A stretch of DNA of 47,430 nucleotides from contig JADZBC010000009.1 in NCBI GenBank assembly GCA_020852295.1, positions 168,628 to 216,057 of the forward strand. Direction: 5' to 3'. This document shows, piece after piece, positions 1 through 8,132 of this stretch. Position 1 is the stretch's first letter; each line of letters starts with the position of its first letter. Made by a program: the position numbers and the translations under genes. The notes under the pieces were generated by a model. That model was given only the letters and a program-made list of their open reading frames with translations. It did no database searches and was not told the origin of the DNA. The stretch is from a bacterium (lineage in GTDB: Bacteria > Patescibacteriota > Saccharimonadia > CAILAD01 > JADZBC01).

Positions 1-63
1 CGTCGTACGAATGACGCTTTTCCATGTTGCCTCCTATATATACTTCTATTATACGCCTGCCGC

Positions 64-411
64 CTAGCTTCTTGCGTCAATATCAGCCCGACGTATGCTC
101 ACCATTTTTTTAATAAGCTGTTTGGGTAATGGTGCTGTGTGGGCGAACTGAACGGTTCCCTTGGAAACTTTGAAATCTTTCAGCTCATCACCGAGGAATT
201 CAATCGCATGAGAGCCAGGAAAGATACTCATATGATTGTCAAAAGAACCAAAATGAATAAGGTTCTTGTCTTTATATTTCAGCGTGGGGATACCATAGCT
301 AATGGTCTCTTCTAGATCTGGCACAAGGGAATGAATGTAGTTGCGGATCTCGTTTAGGGTGTCGCGATTTGCTTCAGCGTGCTGTGCGAGGTAGTCATCG
401 ATTTTGCTCAT
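64..411 (-). CDS. DUF1801 family protein (YdhG-like)
   Basis: ORF 64..456; internal start MSKIDDYLAQH at 411 more plausible. ETISYGIPTLKYKDKNLIHFGSFDNHMSIFPG is typical of DUF1801. Confidence 0.8.
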   Translation of the reverse strand: MSKIDDYLAQHAEANRDTLNEIRNYIHSLVPDLEETISYGIPTLKYKDKNLIHFGSFDNHMSIFPGSHAIEFLGDELKDFKVSKGTVQFAHTAPLPKQLIKKMVSIRRADIDARS

Positions 412-474
412 GCAGCTAGTATAGTAGTTTCTGGTGGACTGGTACAATAAAGTCATAAATATTATGGGGTGACA

Positions 475-855
475 ATGAAAGCAAAGAGTGTTTCGGGGGT
501 TGTGTGCTATGTCAAAGACGTAAATGCGTCAGTGAAGTTCTATGAAGCGCTTGGCTTCGACTTCAAAGTCAACGATGATGTCTATGCGCGTGGTTATATC
601 AACTGGTTCTTCATTGATCTAGTTGAGATTGGTAGCGAGGGCAAAGATGAGTTTATGACTGAAGCCAAGGCAGAGCCAAAGGGGACTGGAATATTTCTTA
701 ACCTCAGCGTTGACGATGTTGATGCGGCATATCGTGATCTTGTGAAGGCAGGCTACAAGCCATCGAGCGAACCGCGCGACTGGGACTGGGGGACGCGTGA
801 GTTTGTGGTGCGGGATCCGGATGGCTATAAAATCGTACTCTTCAAAAAGAAGTAA
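475..855 (+). CDS. VOC/glyoxalase-fold family protein
   Basis: VVCYVKDVNASVKFYEALGFDF ... FVVRDPDGYKIVLFKK, typical VOC fold. Confidence 0.8.
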   Translation: MKAKSVSGVVCYVKDVNASVKFYEALGFDFKVNDDVYARGYINWFFIDLVEIGSEGKDEFMTEAKAEPKGTGIFLNLSVDDVDAAYRDLVKAGYKPSSEPRDWDWGTREFVVRDPDGYKIVLFKKK

Positions 856-1278
856 TTAATTCTCCTGCACAAGTTTGTAGTGGTATGCGTTATGAATCAT
901 CTTGCGTAAGATTGATAGGTCGATATCTTTGAGTGATTTGATATAGATACATCCCTTGCCAACTTCTGTCGGACCGAGCTTACTGAGTAGGTCTTCATTG
1001 GTTTTTATTTGGTCATAGAACTTCAGCCCATATAATACTGTTCTGGGTTTACGTATTGCGAAGCCAACTTTTAGTGCATCGCCTTCACGCCCACTGTCGT
1101 ACTTGTAGTGGTAACTTCCAAACCCCACCATACTCGGCCCCCACATCACAGGCTTCTCGCCAGTGACCTCATGCATTATCTCTACTAGCATGCGGGCATC
1201 ATCACGGCGGTTTTCGGGCAAGCTATCAATATAGCTATTGATGTCTTGGACGGTTGGCTTCGTTTTATTCTCACTCAT
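856..1278 (-). CDS. DUF1801 family protein (second copy)
   Basis: MLVEIMHEVTGEKPVMWGPSMVGFGSYHYKY...GLKF pattern. Confidence 0.75.
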   Translation of the reverse strand: MSENKTKPTVQDINSYIDSLPENRRDDARMLVEIMHEVTGEKPVMWGPSMVGFGSYHYKYDSGREGDALKVGFAIRKPRTVLYGLKFYDQIKTNEDLLSKLGPTEVGKGCIYIKSLKDIDLSILRKMIHNAYHYKLVQEN

Positions 1279-1311
1279 ACTTTTGCGGTGGCTATTCGGC
1301 TGATTGCCAAT

Positions 1312-2133
1312 TTATAGTTTACGGCCGCCCCACTCGACCACTGTAAGGCCCGTGCGGAGTGGCGGATTGGCAGGGAAGGCCTGTATTTTGGACATGGCAT
1401 CGCCCTTTTTGGCTGGTCGGTAGACCATAAAAACAGTTATTTTAGTGTCTGGTCGGGGGGTGACATCGTACTGATGCATTCGCTCGTATTGGTCATTGAC
1501 GAAATAGATCTCGTTCGCCTCATTTTGTCGGAGCTCATTTCCCCAGTAGGTGATGAAGTCTTGCTTTTCGGCGCTCGTCAGACCATAGGCGCTAAGCGCT
1601 TTCTCAAAAAAGCTTACCGTCTCCTCTCGGGGAACGATATTGCCTTCCTTTGTGCTATAGGTTGCGCCGGTTTTTCCCTCCCAGAACAGGTAGTTGTATA
1701 GCTGATCGTTGAAGCTCAGTTTGCCATCTGGCTGCGCCTTGAAGATCCAGCCCTCGCCATCATTGAATGCTGGATAGATCAGGCCATCATTGATCTTGAA
1801 TCGTGGCGTTACTGTCATCTCGGTTGTGGAGGCGGGGTAGAAGTATAGTACGGGCTTCACGGTTGCATTCTCGGGAAGGCAGCGGCTGGCCTCCTCGATC
1901 TCTTCTTCGCTCATGCCCGACGGGTTGCCGCCGTAACCCCAGTAGTATCCGGGCGGGCAACTATGACTTCGCTTACCGGGGGAAGGAGAGTCGCCTTTGG
2001 GGCTCAGTACTACATATGCTGCCGCCGCGGCAGCGACCAAGCCAGCCGTGACGATAATACCTACTACGATAGGGAGTGGCCGGATGCCTCTTTTTTGTTT
2101 TGTTTGCTTGGCGCCGCTCGTCTTCGGATTCAT
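1312..2133 (-). CDS. Conserved hypothetical membrane-anchored surface protein
   Basis: 273 aa; basic N-terminus, one TM segment (IVVGIIVTAGLVAAAAAAYVV), extracytoplasmic domain. Confidence 0.6.
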   Translation of the reverse strand: MNPKTSGAKQTKQKRGIRPLPIVVGIIVTAGLVAAAAAAYVVLSPKGDSPSPGKRSHSCPPGYYWGYGGNPSGMSEEEIEEASRCLPENATVKPVLYFYPASTTEMTVTPRFKINDGLIYPAFNDGEGWIFKAQPDGKLSFNDQLYNYLFWEGKTGATYSTKEGNIVPREETVSFFEKALSAYGLTSAEKQDFITYWGNELRQNEANEIYFVNDQYERMHQYDVTPRPDTKITVFMVYRPAKKGDAMSKIQAFPANPPLRTGLTVVEWGGRKL

Positions 2134-2203
2134 GGTATATCCTATTTATTGTTATGTTTATTGTAGTGCATACTGCTTGATATCAAAACATTCACAGGGG
2201 CGC

Positions 2204-2782
2204 CTAGTTTTTACGAGCGTCCAAAATCCATTTGCCCAATAGTTCGCCGTCTATCAGGGTGCAGTTATTGCTCTTTGCTAATTGCTTGGCGAAATTGGTG
2301 TAGCTCGAGTTGGTAACGACCATCGCACTGGTGCACTTGTAATGCGTCATGCCGGCGATGGCTTCTCGGACAGCCTCTTGGCCCACGGCATTTTTATAGC
2401 GTTTGGCTTGGATGGCGATCTTGTCGTTGCCGCGGCTGGCGATAAGATCGATGCCAAAATCTCCCGATGTGGCGGTGTAGCGGATATGATAGCCCTGGGC
2501 CTCGAGCAGCCGGCCGATGAACTGCTCAAATTCCACACCACTCATCCGGTGGACCTGGTTCATTGTCACGGCATGAAGTGACTTTACTCGTTGGGCACGC
2601 AAGTATTCCCAGGTAAGCAGCATCGCGATGGCACACAGAATAATTGCAAAAAGCAGGGGATATATCAACTCGTCTAGACTCTTGAGCCGAATAATTGATC
2701 CGCCAGTCAGCACTAGCCCAACACACATCACTAGTACAAGGGTAATGAGCGGTTCGTTTTTGTTGCGTCGACGCCGTGGCAT
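2204..2782 (-). CDS. Mrr-type restriction endonuclease-like protein with two N-terminal TM segments
   Basis: MSGVEFEQFIGRLLEAQGY...GDFGIDLIA...KIAIQAKRYKN...VVTNSSYT: D...QAK nuclease core; hydrophobic N-terminal segments. Confidence 0.8.
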   Translation of the reverse strand: MPRRRRNKNEPLITLVLVMCVGLVLTGGSIIRLKSLDELIYPLLFAIILCAIAMLLTWEYLRAQRVKSLHAVTMNQVHRMSGVEFEQFIGRLLEAQGYHIRYTATSGDFGIDLIASRGNDKIAIQAKRYKNAVGQEAVREAIAGMTHYKCTSAMVVTNSSYTNFAKQLAKSNNCTLIDGELLGKWILDARKN

Positions 2783-2787
2783 GGCTA

Positions 2788-3411
2788 TTAACTCAGCAGC
2801 TTAAAGGCGTGCTTCCATTCATTATCTTTGAAGCCCGGTATACACCAGAGCATGCAGAGTGGTTCGATGGCACGGGCAGACTTCACGCCACCCATATCGC
2901 GCGTTTCCCAGCCGCATTTTTGTAACAAGGTCGCAACATCTTTTTTGGCAGCCTCATTGTCGCCACATATAAACATAGTTGGCGGGCCATCGCTGAACTC
3001 AGGCTTGATCATGATAGCGTTACCAACCGAGTTGAAGGCCTTGATGAAGTGGGCCTTGGGGGCGATTGTCTGCAAGCGCTCCATGAGTGATTCGTTCATG
3101 TCGGTAAAATAGCGCAGCACACCATCTTCGGGAGGATCACTGCTAATTGGATTGGTCGTGTCAATGACGGTCTTGGCTGTAAGCTGATCGGCTACCGATT
3201 TTACGACCTCTTCAGCTACTTCGCCTTTTACAGCAATGACGATCGCATCAGCCCACTTGGCAACATTTTCAAATGTATCGGTTGCGCCGGTCCAGTTTTC
3301 GATATCCTTTTTTGTCCGACCGCCGATCTGCACGTCATAGCCAAGGTCGTGAAACCCATTTGCCAGAGTTACACCCACTATGCCAGTGCCGAGTATGCCA
3401 ATCTTTTTCAT
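2788..3411 (-). CDS. NAD(P)-binding oxidoreductase (F420-reductase/NADP-dependent family)
   Basis: MKKIGILGTGIVGVTLANGFHDLGYDVQIGGR Rossmann motif. Confidence 0.75.
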   Translation of the reverse strand: MKKIGILGTGIVGVTLANGFHDLGYDVQIGGRTKKDIENWTGATDTFENVAKWADAIVIAVKGEVAEEVVKSVADQLTAKTVIDTTNPISSDPPEDGVLRYFTDMNESLMERLQTIAPKAHFIKAFNSVGNAIMIKPEFSDGPPTMFICGDNEAAKKDVATLLQKCGWETRDMGGVKSARAIEPLCMLWCIPGFKDNEWKHAFKLLS

Positions 3412-3438
3412 AGGCATACTATAGCAGAATCGCCATAA

Positions 3439-3825
3439 CTATGTATTGAGCACGAGATAAAGAAAGAGCAGTGCAAGTGTCGCCGCAATCGGAGTCATGG
3501 TGTATCGTTCAGGCCGACTGCGTGAAATGGCGTTTACGCCGACACCGATGAACAAGTATACAGTCATTCCTATTAAGCAATATTCTGTCCACCCCTGCGT
3601 GCTAAACAGGCGTAGTAAGGAAGATTGATTGAGCGCAATGAGAATAAAGAATATATATGTGCAAATTGCGAATACACTTCCCGCGCGCAGGTTATATGGC
3701 AATATTTTGTGCTGTCCGCCCCACGCGTATTCGCCATGGGGATAGCCGAGCGCAAGCAAGGCCTGAAAGAATGCGAGCCCCATCAAGAGAATGCATGCAA
3801 AGATCGCAACGAGCTGAGTGATCAT
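3439..3825 (-). CDS. Hypothetical membrane protein (4 TM)
   Basis: 128 aa, several hydrophobic segments, sits between coding neighbours on the same strand. Confidence 0.55.
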   Translation of the reverse strand: MITQLVAIFACILLMGLAFFQALLALGYPHGEYAWGGQHKILPYNLRAGSVFAICTYIFFILIALNQSSLLRLFSTQGWTEYCLIGMTVYLFIGVGVNAISRSRPERYTMTPIAATLALLFLYLVLNT

Positions 3826-3831
3826 ATCTTG

Positions 3832-4050
3832 CTAATTCTTTGCGTTAACCCAGCCGCGGTCTTTGAACACCGCCCAGATTGCCATTGCGTGCCCGCGACC
3901 GAGGCTAAACTCCTTGGCGAGAAAGTTAATTAGATCCGTTGCTTTCATCTCTGGTGAGTAGATTCCAGCTTGTTGGGCTGCCAACTTGAGCTCCTCAGGG
4001 GTTTTGCCAGTTTTGGTTTTGATGTTGTCTAGATATGCTTGAAATGACAT
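3832..4050 (-). CDS. DUF4287 domain protein
   Basis: MSFQAYLDNIKTKTGKTPEEL...FSLGRGHAMAIWAVFKDRGWV. Confidence 0.75.
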   Translation of the reverse strand: MSFQAYLDNIKTKTGKTPEELKLAAQQAGIYSPEMKATDLINFLAKEFSLGRGHAMAIWAVFKDRGWVNAKN

Positions 4051-4078
4051 AAGTACATCATAACAATAGTCTACTAAA

Positions 4079-4121
4079 ACGAAAAACTATGCCGAGAGGC
4101 AAGGGCTTTAGCAGTTTTCGT
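4079..4121 (-). terminator. Putative intrinsic terminator of GC-rich cassette 1
   Basis: Inverted arms ACGAAAAACT / AGTTTTCGT with inner TGCC-TCTC-GGCA; U-rich 3' side on the minus strand (AGTTTTTCGTTTT). Confidence 0.55.
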
Positions 4122-4220
4122 ATGCCTCACCTAAATTCACAATGCTCGATTGTGCGCTTGGGTGACGCCAGATATCGTTCTGGCAAACGCTGCATATTGA
4201 TGCATGCAGGACATGGCTGT

Positions 4221-4712
4221 TCAGGCCGCAGTCGCGATGTGCCGCTCGATGGGCACGATGAACTGGGGCAGGGGCCGGATCAGCGTGCAGGGGTTGCCCT
4301 GCTCGTTGATCTCATCGATGAACTCGATGAACCCCCGCTCCCGCAGGTAGTGGAGCCCGACGTCGATGACGGCGTTGATCCACTGGTGCAGGTCGCTGCC
4401 CCATCGCGCCATCTCTAGCAGGATGAGGCTGAACACCTCACCGTTCTGGATCCTCTCGGACACGAGCTCGTCACCCACCATGCGGCAGAAGACGTTGTAG
4501 TCCAGGATGACCCAGTTGCCAGCCTGCTGGCAGAGTGCCAGGTAGCGGGCCGCCACCTCCTCGCCCTCGGTCTTGCCGAACGTGGCCGGCAGGCTGTAGG
4601 GGGCGAACCGGTAGTTCTGCGGGGGGTGCGGGAACTCCGCGCCCTCCAGGGCGTAGGTGCCGCCTCCTAACACCGTCTCGGTGTCACGGGGGGCGATCAG
4701 GTTGAACTCCAT
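4221..4712 (-). CDS. GC-rich orphan protein, cassette 1 (163 aa, unknown function)
   Basis: ORF track 4221..4793; start MEFNLIAPRDTET at 4712 preferred (GGAG upstream, GC-rich composition begins there). Hand count of 4561-4620 = 41/60 GC. Confidence 0.65.
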   Translation of the reverse strand: MEFNLIAPRDTETVLGGGTYALEGAEFPHPPQNYRFAPYSLPATFGKTEGEEVAARYLALCQQAGNWVILDYNVFCRMVGDELVSERIQNGEVFSLILLEMARWGSDLHQWINAVIDVGLHYLRERGFIEFIDEINEQGNPCTLIRPLPQFIVPIERHIATAA

Positions 4713-4783
4713 GGGGACTTCTCCAGTGTGTGGGGCTACGGGGTGCGATCGCTTGCTAAAACCCGTCAGCATGCGATCGCCAT

Positions 4784-4812
4784 ATATTAACATAAAAATA
4801 GCAAAGAGTCAA
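4784..4812 (-). promoter_or_regulatory. Sigma70-like promoter of cassette 1
   Basis: minus strand: TATTGACT-N17-TAATAT (-35 4807-4812, -10 4784-4789). Confidence 0.7.
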
Positions 4813-4892
4813 TACCTGTGTAACTCATATAGTAAATGGGATCTTAATGGGTATTGATCATGGAGTATTGAGGGTACAGCGGATGTTGTGTA

Positions 4893-5375
4893 CTAAATCT
4901 CTAAGCGCCAGTTAACTGTATCTCTTGTGTGAAACCCCAATCTCTTATAGAGTTTCTGAGCACGATCTTTGGTGGCGTTTGATGTTAGATCGAATCGGCT
5001 GGCGCCATTTATTTTCCCGATCTCGATTGCCTTCCTAACTAGTTGCTCACCAATGCCTTTGCCTTCATATCGCTGATCTACGACAACGTGTTCAATGTAT
5101 CCAGTGATCCGAGTAGTGGTAATCATTTCGACAAGAGTTAGGGTTCCTACATATTTTTCTAGTGGAATTGTTGACCAATCAATATCCTCTTGGTGTACGC
5201 CATCCAGGGCAAACAATATTGATGAGTTGGCACAATCTATAGCAGACTGTAGATGTGCTACTTGCGGCGGTTTTTCAGGGTTGAATCGACTCAATAGTTT
5301 TTCTTGAGCAGCCTGCATGTTGTGTGGCGTCGCTAGGCCTGTAGGAACTCTATGAATACCAATTGAATCTGTCAT
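4893..5375 (-). CDS. GNAT family N-acetyltransferase
   Basis: YIEHVVVDQRYEGKGIGEQLVRKAIEIGKINGASRFDLTSN...AQKLYKRLGFH. Confidence 0.85.
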   Translation of the reverse strand: MTDSIGIHRVPTGLATPHNMQAAQEKLLSRFNPEKPPQVAHLQSAIDCANSSILFALDGVHQEDIDWSTIPLEKYVGTLTLVEMITTTRITGYIEHVVVDQRYEGKGIGEQLVRKAIEIGKINGASRFDLTSNATKDRAQKLYKRLGFHTRDTVNWRLEI

Positions 5376-5404
5376 AGGATTAATTTAACACAAGAAATCG
5401 TAAT

Positions 5405-5428
5405 AAATAGACGCTTTCGCGTCTATTT
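5405..5428. terminator. Perfect 10-bp stem hairpin (bidirectional terminator-like)
   Basis: AAATAGACGC-TTTC-GCGTCTATTT. Confidence 0.6.
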
Positions 5429-5441
5429 ATAAAAATGAACT

Positions 5442-5455
5442 AATGGAGGGCCATC
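5442..5455. repeat. Displaced copy of the tRNA-Lys 3' end (att-like direct repeat, distal copy)
   Basis: aatggagggccatc, identical to 6837-6850 at the tRNA-Lys 3' end. Confidence 0.65.
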
Positions 5456-5529
5456 GTGAACGCTATCGCAACCAAAATTAGTTTATCAAACTCAGTTAGT
5501 AGGGCTGCCTGATATTCTGTCGAACTAGA

Positions 5530-6069
5530 CTAACGTTCCTCGGCGATCTTGGATAGTGCTTCGGCCGCATCTTTGACCGATTCAAAGCACAAAACATCCT
5601 GCTCTTTCCATCTCTGGATTATATCTCGATGCCTCAATACGCCGTTTAAATTGCTCATTGTGGCGCCGTGCTCATTGGTGGTCTTGTCGCGTTCGGCAAT
5701 ATATTTTTTGTGAATATCCCACTTGGGGATAACGATGGCATCTGGTTTTAGGAAGCTATTTGATGAACCAATTATCCAGAATCCAAGCATTTTAGCTTGG
5801 CAAGTAATAATGTCACTTTTTCTATTGATCCATTCAACGGTCTCTCTATTGCTTTCCCATCCTTCGTTCGTAAGATCAGCGTTCGCAATTGGCCAAAGAT
5901 AATCGCCGTCAATCCAGTGCTTGTCGTCTTGGTTGTCGACAAAATGCGATTTGCCAGCCCCTGATGGTGCAAGAATGAACAGTCCATGACTATGCCTATG
6001 ATAGGTTTTGGCCAAGTTGTCATAGAAAGCGGTGCCATCAGAGAAAATTATTGGGGTGTCGGTATTCAT
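5530..6069 (-). CDS. P-loop nucleotide kinase-like protein
   Basis: GLFILAPSGAGKSHFVDN Walker A; 179 aa. Confidence 0.65.
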   Translation of the reverse strand: MNTDTPIIFSDGTAFYDNLAKTYHRHSHGLFILAPSGAGKSHFVDNQDDKHWIDGDYLWPIANADLTNEGWESNRETVEWINRKSDIITCQAKMLGFWIIGSSNSFLKPDAIVIPKWDIHKKYIAERDKTTNEHGATMSNLNGVLRHRDIIQRWKEQDVLCFESVKDAAEALSKIAEER

Positions 6070-6090
6070 AGCTTAATCATACTTACTATT

Positions 6091-6114
6091 AAAGACTCCT
6101 GCAAAGGAGTCTTT
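6091..6114. terminator. Terminator-like hairpin
   Basis: AAAGACTCC-TGCAAA-GGAGTCTTT. Confidence 0.5.
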
Positions 6115-6229
6115 ATCTTGAACATAATATGGAAGGTCATAGTGGAGGCTTGTGCTGCCAAAATGACAATCTGTACTTAATAATGTGGGGGTACCGCGTA
6201 GGCTGCCCGAATTAATGATGGCCTCGGGT

Positions 6230-6263
6230 AAAAAAAGGATTAGGCCCACTGTGAAAGCGGGCC
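6230..6263 (-). terminator. Intrinsic terminator of GC-rich cassette 2
   Basis: minus strand GGCCCGC-TTTCACA-GTGGGCC followed by TAATCCTTTTTTT. Confidence 0.75.
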
Positions 6264-6387
6264 CTGAAGGTATTTCTTGAAAGCGCACCTTGCTTGCGCT
6301 TGGACTCTCGAAAGAGCCATTGCACCGAAGTGCAAAAGAGCCGCCTCGCAACATCTTCAGTCCCCGCCGCTGTCCTTGTCGACTGTG

Positions 6388-6663
6388 CTAGTCGACCAAG
6401 CGGTGGTAAACCTTGATCACCTTGCCGTCGGGGTCGACGATGAAGGTGAGGTGGTCGGTGAACCACTCGGCCTCGATCTCGTAACCCGCGTCACGCAGGA
6501 TGTGGTCCTCGTGGTGGGCCTCATAGATCGTGTACAGACCAGAGGTCTTCACGAGCGTGAGGCCGACGAGGTAATCCCTCGTGTAGCGAGCATCGTCAGA
6601 CGCCCGCCAGATGAGATCCTCAAGCGTGAGGTTCTCGGGGTGTGTGATGTGGTACGACGGCAT
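6388..6663 (-). CDS. GC-rich orphan protein, cassette 2 (91 aa, unknown function)
   Basis: MPSYHITHPENLTLEDLIWRASDD...VDPDGKVIKVYHRLVD; SD GGGAGG 6-7 nt before ATG 6663; hand count of 6421-6480 = 38/60 GC. Confidence 0.7.
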   Translation of the reverse strand: MPSYHITHPENLTLEDLIWRASDDARYTRDYLVGLTLVKTSGLYTIYEAHHEDHILRDAGYEIEAEWFTDHLTFIVDPDGKVIKVYHRLVD

Positions 6664-6715
6664 TGCTGCCTCCCTTGTCGGGTGCGTGCCAGAGACCTTC
6701 TCAGGCACGAAACGC

Positions 6716-6744
6716 ATATTACCATAAGTATTATAAATTGTCAA
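6716..6744 (-). promoter_or_regulatory. Sigma70-like promoter of cassette 2
   Basis: minus strand TATTGACA-N17-TAATAT (-35 6739-6744, -10 6716-6721). Confidence 0.75.
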
Positions 6745-6803
6745 TATTTTATTACCTCGTATACCTGGGATATATCTGTAAATTAGGTTGTTTGCAGGTA
6801 CAA

Positions 6804-6832
6804 AAAAGACGCTCTCGCGTCCTTTATTGTTT
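6804..6832 (-). terminator. Terminator downstream of tRNA-Lys
   Basis: minus strand GGACGC-GAGA-GCGTCTTTTTTGT. Confidence 0.7.
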
Positions 6833-6838
6833 ACTAAA

Positions 6839-6915
6839 TGGAGGGCCATCTGGGGCTCGAACCCAGGACACTCTGCTTAAGAGGCAGATGCTCTAACCAA
6901 CTGAGCTAATGGCCC
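6839..6915 (-). tRNA. tRNA-Lys (CUU), CCA encoded
   Basis: gggccattagctcagttggttagagc..ctgcCTCTTAAgcag..gttcgagccc..atggccc-t-cca; loop CTCTTAA gives anticodon CTT. Confidence 0.9.
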
Positions 6916-6924
6916 GAAATTTTA

Positions 6925-7001
6925 TGGTGCGCCCTGAGGGATTCGAACCCCCGACCTACTGTTCCGAAGACAGTCGCTCTATCCAGCTGAGCTAAGGGCG
7001 C
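6925..7001 (-). tRNA. tRNA-Arg (UCG), CCA encoded
   Basis: gcgcccttagctcagctggatagagcgactgtCTTCGGAacag...gggttcgaatccctcagggcgc-a-cca; anticodon TCG. Confidence 0.9.
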
Positions 7002-7097
7002 CTACCCATAGGGTGATTATACCGTAAAAACCAGGTTAGTTTAGCACAAAAGGGGGGATTTGGGAAGCTATGATACTCACGCGGCTTGGGAGCGGTA

Positions 7098-7103
7098 TAT
7101 AAT
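7098..7103 (+). promoter_or_regulatory. -10 box (TATAAT) 9 nt before the cluster's first ATG
   Basis: TATAAT-GTCACTATT-ATG. Confidence 0.6.
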
Positions 7104-7112
7104 GTCACTATT

Positions 7113-8132
7113 ATGAAGAAGAATAGGACACTTTACAGACGGATTATAATCGGAATTCCTTGTCGCGACCAAGAAGCCGCAACAATTGCACTGACGCTTG
7201 GAAGTCTAATTGAATCTGCGGAGCAAGCAAACGTGGGCTTAAGGATTGTTTTCTGTTTAAACGGTGACCATGTTGCTCGGGTAGAATCTAAAATACGAGA
7301 GTTTTTTAGGCAGACGCAGATTTTGAATACATCTGCCTCAATCGCTTCAGAGATAATATATTCAAAGAGCGGCCTAGTTGTCGCGCAGGCGGCGATTATC
7401 AAGCACTGTAAGGCGAGCGACGTATTTTTCTTGGATGCAGATTGCATTCTTGATGTAGCGGCAATTGGCGAGATGGTTAAAGCCTATGAGCGCAGCGATG
7501 CTAAGATTCTTTATGCGCAACCCCTAGATTTGGTATCTCGAGGATTTGTTGCGCGACTGCACAACTTATATACCTCGCAAATATTTCTCACCAAACGAAA
7601 ATACTTACATGCGCGGTTCTTTGTGGCAAAAGACTGGTGCATTCCGGATGATTCAGAAATATTAGCATCGCAATACCGGCGACAGATTTATTTTGATAAA
7701 ATCCGGAAGTTTTATCGAGGCAAGCCGATCCTGTTGGCCGACGATATAATCCTCTCTGCAATCATCACGAAAAAATATGGCATGGGGTCAATACGATGCG
7801 TTGAAAAAGCTAAGGTTTACGCAAAGCCGATTGGCAAGTTTTTCGAGTGGTATCGGGTATATCGCCGGACCAATCTAGAGATACGGAAGATTAAGCTTCT
7901 ATACCCAGAGTACACAAAGGCACTAGCAGATCTTAAGAGAAAAACCGACTGGAGCAAGTTTCAGAAGCAATCTAAAGCCCTACGGTTGCTGTGGGTTGCA
8001 TATCTGATAATGCTGCGTTGTTTTAAAATTTACTATCAAGCCCAGTGCGCACTCTATTCACTCAATATTCTAAATCCTGCTGAGCAATGGCCTACATCAT
8101 TGAGCACAAGAGACTATAGTGACAAAAGCTAA
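7113..8132 (+). CDS. Glycosyltransferase, GT2/GT-A fold-like
   Basis: IIIGIPCRDQEAATIALTLGSL...DVFFLDADCILD; track start at 7086 is TTG, ATG 7113 better. Confidence 0.75.
   Translation: MKKNRTLYRRIIIGIPCRDQEAATIALTLGSLIESAEQANVGLRIVFCLNGDHVARVESKIREFFRQTQILNTSASIASEIIYSKSGLVVAQAAIIKHCKASDVFFLDADCILDVAAIGEMVKAYERSDAKILYAQPLDLVSRGFVARLHNLYTSQIFLTKRKYLHARFFVAKDWCIPDDSEILASQYRRQIYFDKIRKFYRGKPILLADDIILSAIITKKYGMGSIRCVEKAKVYAKPIGKFFEWYRVYRRTNLEIRKIKLLYPEYTKALADLKRKTDWSKFQKQSKALRLLWVAYLIMLRCFKIYYQAQCALYSLNILNPAEQWPTSLSTRDYSDKS

Noticed and set aside
1474-2242. Several plus-strand ORFs (1474-1701, 1803-2051, 1963-2166, 1997-2242)
   Set aside because: Antisense to the 1312..2133 surface-protein CDS, no start signals or recognisable domains.
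4744-4782. GCGATCGC octamers as evidence of cyanobacterial (HIP1) origin
   Set aside because: Only two copies, explained by the leader hairpin; no other cyanobacterial signal.
6277-6786. 169-aa plus-strand ORF over cassette 2
   Set aside because: Antisense to the GC-rich ORF; the promoter, SD and terminator all point to the minus strand.
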